DNA from: Actinomycetes bacterium
GTDB lineage: Bacteria > Actinomycetota > Acidimicrobiia > Acidimicrobiales > Bog-793
Length of the DNA: 16,086 nucleotides
Assembly (NCBI GenBank): GCA_021823365.1
Contig: JAKAOD010000012.1
Span: 1 to 16,086, forward strand
Reading direction: 5' to 3'
Below the pieces are notes generated by a model. The model was not told the origin of the DNA. It saw only the letters and a list, made by a program, of their open reading frames with translations, and did no database searches. Below are positions 14,120 to 16,086 of this stretch, in pieces; the first letter of the stretch is position 1, and each line of letters starts with the position of its first letter. The position numbers and the translations under genes were made by a program.

Positions 14120-14742
14120 GCGGGCTGGACCCGGTGCTCCTCGCGCCGCTCAGGCTCGAAGCGCTCGCCGCGCGCCGGGGCGCCCCCGCCTGCCGGGTGG
14201 AGCGTCTCGGGATGGGCCCGGCGCGAGCCAAGGCTGCGATCGCCCGCATCGCGTGCTCGATCCCGCCCGGGTCACCGGCCGTCGTCCTCGGGGTGGCCGG
14301 CGCCCTGGTCGAAGGGACCCATCCGGGGGACGTCGTCGTCGCGAGCGAGCTGTCCTCCACCGAGGGCGGAGCGCGCGTGCCGCTCGCCTCGGCGCCCGAG
14401 GTGGCGGCGCTCCTTTCTCAGGCGGGCCTGTCCGTGCGGGAGGCGCCCGTCGTCTCCTCGCCGACGATCGTCAACGGCGCCGGCGCCCGGCGGGAGGCCT
14501 CCTCGGGCGGCGCCGTCGCGGTGGACATGGAGTCGTACTGGTGCGCGCCCCTCGCGGCGGAGCGGCCGTTCGCCGTCGTCCGGGTCGTGCTCGACCTCCC
14601 CGGCCGCGAGCTCTGGTCGCCGGCGTCGCTTCCGGCCGCGGCCGTCGCCTTCCGCACCCTCGTCCGCTCGGCGCGTGCCCTCGCCCGCTGGTCGCCAGCA
14701 GGTGCCGGCGAGCCCCGCTTCCAGAAGGTCGGTGATCTTTGA
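14116..14742 (+). CDS. hpnG: Adenosylhopane nucleosidase/phosphorylase HpnG
   Basis: A 208-residue member of the purine nucleoside phosphorylase/MTAN fold. HpnG releases adenine from adenosylhopane to give ribosylhopane (or its phosphorylated form), the step after HpnH. Seen directly: VVLGVAGALVEGTHPGDVVVA, the family's glycine-rich and PGDVV signature, and VDMESY at residues 136-141, where Glu139 corresponds to the nucleoside-ribose-binding glutamate of MTAN/PNP enzymes. The C-terminus is short. GTG 14116 overlaps the shc TGA (GTGA), and the TGA shares one base with the hpnH ATG. It has no signal peptide. The function follows from fold plus operon position; sequence alone would only give phosphorylase superfamily. 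Confidence 0.88.
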   Translation: MSGLDPVLLAPLRLEALAARRGAPACRVERLGMGPARAKAAIARIACSIPPGSPAVVLGVAGALVEGTHPGDVVVASELSSTEGGARVPLASAPEVAALLSQAGLSVREAPVVSSPTIVNGAGARREASSGGAVAVDMESYWCAPLAAERPFAVVRVVLDLPGRELWSPASLPAAAVAFRTLVRSARALARWSPAGAGEPRFQKVGDL

Positions 14743-15749
14743 TGGGCATACCCGTCCGGCAGAACATCGCGATGACCCGCTACCTCGCCCGCCAGCGGCT
14801 GAAGCGGACGAAGATGTACCCGCTGATCGTCGAGCTCGAGCCGCTGTTCGTCTGCAACCTCTCCTGCCCCGGCTGCGGGAAGATCCAGTACCCGACGGAG
14901 GTGCTGCGCAAGCGCCTCACGCCGGAGGAGTCCTTCGCCGCCATCGAGGAGAGCGGGGCGCCGATGGTCTCGATCGCCGGCGGCGAGCCGCTGCTCCACC
15001 CCCAGATCGGCGAGATCGTCGACGGCCTGATCGCCCGCAAGCGCTTCGTCTACCTCTGCACGAACGCGGTGCTGCTGCGCCGGAAGATCGACCGGTTCAA
15101 GCCCTCGCCGTACTTCTCATGGGTCGTGCACGTCGACGGCCTGGAGGAGCGCCACGACCAGGCGGTCGACCGCGAGGGCGTGTTCCGGGAAGCGGTCGAG
15201 GCGATCCGCGAGGCGAAGCGGCGGGGCTTCAGGGTGACGACCAACTCGACGTTCTTCTCGACCGACTCGCCGAAGACCGTGCGCGAGGTGCTCGACTTCC
15301 TGAACGACGACCTCGGCGTCGACGCGATGATGATCTCGCCGGCCTACGCCTACGAGAAGGCGCCCGACCAGGACCACTTCCTCGGCGTGCGCCAGACCCA
15401 GGAGCTGTTCGCCGAGGCGTTCGCAGAAGGGCGCAGGAAGCGCTGGCGCTTCAACCACACTCCGTTGTTCCTCGACTTCCTCGAGGGCAGGCAGGACTAC
15501 CAGTGCACGCCCTGGGGCATCCCGAGCTACTCGGTCTTCGGCTGGCAGCGGCCCTGCTACCTCATGGCCGACGGCTACGCGAGCACCTACAAAGAGCTGC
15601 TCGAGACGACCGACTGGGAGAAGTACGGGCGGGGGCGGGATACCCGGTGCGACAACTGCATGGCGCACTGCGGCTACGAGCCGACCGCTGTGGCGGCGAC
15701 GACGAGGTCGCTCAAGGAGTCGATCCGCGCCGCGCTCGGGACGCACTGA
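14742..15749 (+). CDS. hpnH: Adenosyl-hopene transferase HpnH (radical SAM)
   Basis: A 335-residue radical SAM enzyme that adds the 5'-deoxyadenosyl group to hopene, giving adenosylhopane, the precursor of extended C35 hopanoids. The iron-sulfur motif is CNLSCPGC (Cys38, Cys42, Cys45), preceded by YPLIVELEPLFV. SIAGGEPLLHP is the SAM-contact GGEP motif, followed by LCTNAVLL. Near the C-terminus CDNCMAHCGYEPTA gives three more cysteines, as is usual in this family. ATG 14742 is chosen over the adjacent in-frame TTG 14739 because HpnH proteins start with M-x-IP; it overlaps the hpnG stop as TGATG. It is the last gene of the operon. No aminotransferase hpnO follows. Confidence 0.95.
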   Translation: MGIPVRQNIAMTRYLARQRLKRTKMYPLIVELEPLFVCNLSCPGCGKIQYPTEVLRKRLTPEESFAAIEESGAPMVSIAGGEPLLHPQIGEIVDGLIARKRFVYLCTNAVLLRRKIDRFKPSPYFSWVVHVDGLEERHDQAVDREGVFREAVEAIREAKRRGFRVTTNSTFFSTDSPKTVREVLDFLNDDLGVDAMMISPAYAYEKAPDQDHFLGVRQTQELFAEAFAEGRRKRWRFNHTPLFLDFLEGRQDYQCTPWGIPSYSVFGWQRPCYLMADGYASTYKELLETTDWEKYGRGRDTRCDNCMAHCGYEPTAVAATTRSLKESIRAALGTH

Positions 15750-15754
15750 GGGCG

Positions 15755-15778
15755 CTCGCCAGACGGGTGCCCGGCGAG
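15755..15778 (+). terminator. Weak hairpin after hpnH, possible operon terminator
   Basis: CTCGCC (15755-15760) can pair with GGCGAG (15773-15778) across a 12-nt loop, starting 5 nt after the hpnH stop. No T-run follows, so a classical intrinsic terminator is not shown. It may be only GC-rich chance pairing. Confidence 0.2.
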
Positions 15779-15791
15779 GGGCGGCGGCGCC

Positions 15792-15797
15792 TACGAT
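15792..15797 (+). promoter_or_regulatory. Candidate -10 box (TACGAT) for the tRNA gene
   Basis: TACGAT matches TANNNT in an otherwise G/C-only stretch, about 55 nt before the mature tRNA 5' end. No -35 box is recognisable at 16-18 nt upstream. A GCCGGC-ACGC-GCCGGC hairpin (15821-15836) would lie in the tRNA leader. Confidence 0.3.
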
Positions 15798-15820
15798 GGT
15801 GGCGGCGCTCCTGGGCGGCC

Positions 15821-15836
15821 GCCGGCACGCGCCGGC
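15821..15836. other. Perfect GCCGGC hairpin between hpnH and the tRNA
   Basis: GCCGGC, a 4-nt loop ACGC and GCCGGC form a perfect stem, extendable by one C-G pair, 16 nt before the tRNA. It could stop read-through from the hopanoid operon or be part of the tRNA precursor leader. There is no T-run. Confidence 0.3.
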
Positions 15837-15852
15837 GTCCAAGGACGAGCAG

Positions 15853-15926
15853 GGGGCTGTAGCTCAGCTGGTCAGAGCGACTGGTTTGCAACCAGTAGGT
15901 CGCGGGTTCGAGCCCCGCCAGCTCCA
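15853..15926 (+). tRNA. tRNA-Ala (anticodon TGC)
   Basis: A 74-nt cloverleaf. The acceptor arms GGGGCTG and CAGCTCC pair throughout, with a G3:U70 wobble, the main identity element of alanine tRNAs. The D arm is GCTC/GAGC and the anticodon stem ACTGG/CCAGT. The loop TTTGCAA has anticodon TGC at 15887-15889. The T arm GCGGG/CCCGC has loop TTCGAGC. The discriminator is A at 15926; CCA is not encoded. It decodes GCA and, by wobble, other Ala codons. It lies on the same strand as the hopanoid operon, 103 nt after hpnH. Confidence 0.97.
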
Positions 15927-15927
15927 C

Positions 15928-16086
15928 TCCACGCGTCTTACTCGAACCCTCGACATGGTGCTTGAGGGTTCGGGTGGGGCGCTTGCTCGAGTGCTGCCGC
16001 TGGTCGGCCCAGGTCGGGGCTTGTTCTTGGGTGTCGGGGTCGAGCAGCAGCCCGAAGGACCGGGTGGGCTCGGTGCGGATGGTGTC
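15928..16086 (-). other. Possible 3' part of a minus-strand gene running in from the right edge
   Basis: Reading the minus strand from 16086, a frame stays open with mostly G/C third positions (about 53 codons; it includes RSFGLLLDPDTQEQAPTW). It reaches the tRNA with no stop and continues antisense through it to a TGA at 15712-15714 inside hpnH. The codon bias suggests real or once-real coding sequence, but ending across a tRNA is implausible for an intact gene. It could be a truncated gene or the remnant of an element joined at the tRNA 3' end. I do not recognise the protein family. Confidence 0.2.
15940..15975. repeat. Inverted repeat / hairpin 13 nt after the tRNA
   Basis: A 14-nt arm beginning ACTCGAACCCTCGA (15940-15953) and a second arm beginning TTGAGGGTTCGG (15962-15975) pair along their full length with a few G-T wobbles; the core CGAACCCTC/GAGGGTTCG is perfect. 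The 8-nt loop is CATGGTGC. No T-run follows on either strand. It could be a transcription terminator for the tRNA, a recombination-associated dyad, or part of the minus-strand reading frame described next. Confidence 0.55.

Noticed and set aside
14739..14741. TTG start for hpnH one codon before the ATG
   Set aside because: It would also give a TTGA overlap, but HpnH proteins normally begin at the ATG followed by a Gly-Ile-Pro-like sequence.
15712..15927. Small minus-strand ORF beginning MELAGLEPATYWLQ across the tRNA
   Set aside because: This is the well-known spurious ORF produced by reading a tRNA gene antisense; not a protein gene.
1..16086. CRISPR arrays, insertion sequences, riboswitches
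   Set aside because: No spaced direct repeats, transposase motifs, terminal repeats or recognisable riboswitch cores were seen; the only tandem repeat is the in-frame one in dxs.

Overview
The window is very GC-rich, and its genes nearly always have G or C at the third codon position. GTG and TTG starts are frequent, and two genes have a -10-like hexamer 7-8 nt before the start codon (leaderless style). With the Streptomyces-like hopanoid gene order and the M23-like secreted protein, this points to a high-GC actinobacterium. Acidimicrobiia is my best guess, but the class cannot be fixed from sequence alone. Coding density is almost complete, and no stretch over 300 bases lacks a gene.

Left part (1-4687): the 3' end of an alpha-glucan phosphorylase gene (+), then a secreted coiled-coil protein whose M23-like domain has lost its zinc ligands (+). 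Facing them is a three-gene minus-strand operon: a DegV-family lipid-binding protein, a single-pass membrane protein with a possible RodZ-C-like domain, and a class I SAM methyltransferase whose start overlaps the previous stop.

Centre (4755-5670): divergent from degV lies an unusual regulator carrying an N-terminal MerR-type helix-turn-helix and a second, TetR-type one. Its 3' end contains a promoter-like TTGACG-N17-GAGGAT, with a perfect 6-bp-arm inverted repeat between the two boxes. That is where MerR-type operators sit, and it lies just before the hopanoid genes.

Right part (5671-15749): an eight-gene hopanoid operon, dxs-hpnC-hpnD-hpnE-polyprenyl synthetase-shc-hpnG-hpnH, with every junction overlapping (NTGA four-base overlaps, or TGATG). 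Dxs supplies the MEP pathway and the prenyl synthetase should make the C15/C20 diphosphate. HpnD and HpnC make presqualene diphosphate and then hydroxysqualene, HpnE reduces this to squalene, and Shc cyclises squalene to hopene. HpnH adds adenosine and HpnG removes adenine, leading to ribosylhopane. No hpnO-type aminotransferase, ispG or ispH is present here. Dxs carries an unusual Gly/His pentapeptide repeat insertion.

The right end holds tRNA-Ala(UGC) with the G3:U70 identity pair, a long imperfect hairpin, and a minus-strand frame that is open at the window edge and looks like a gene fragment abutting the tRNA.
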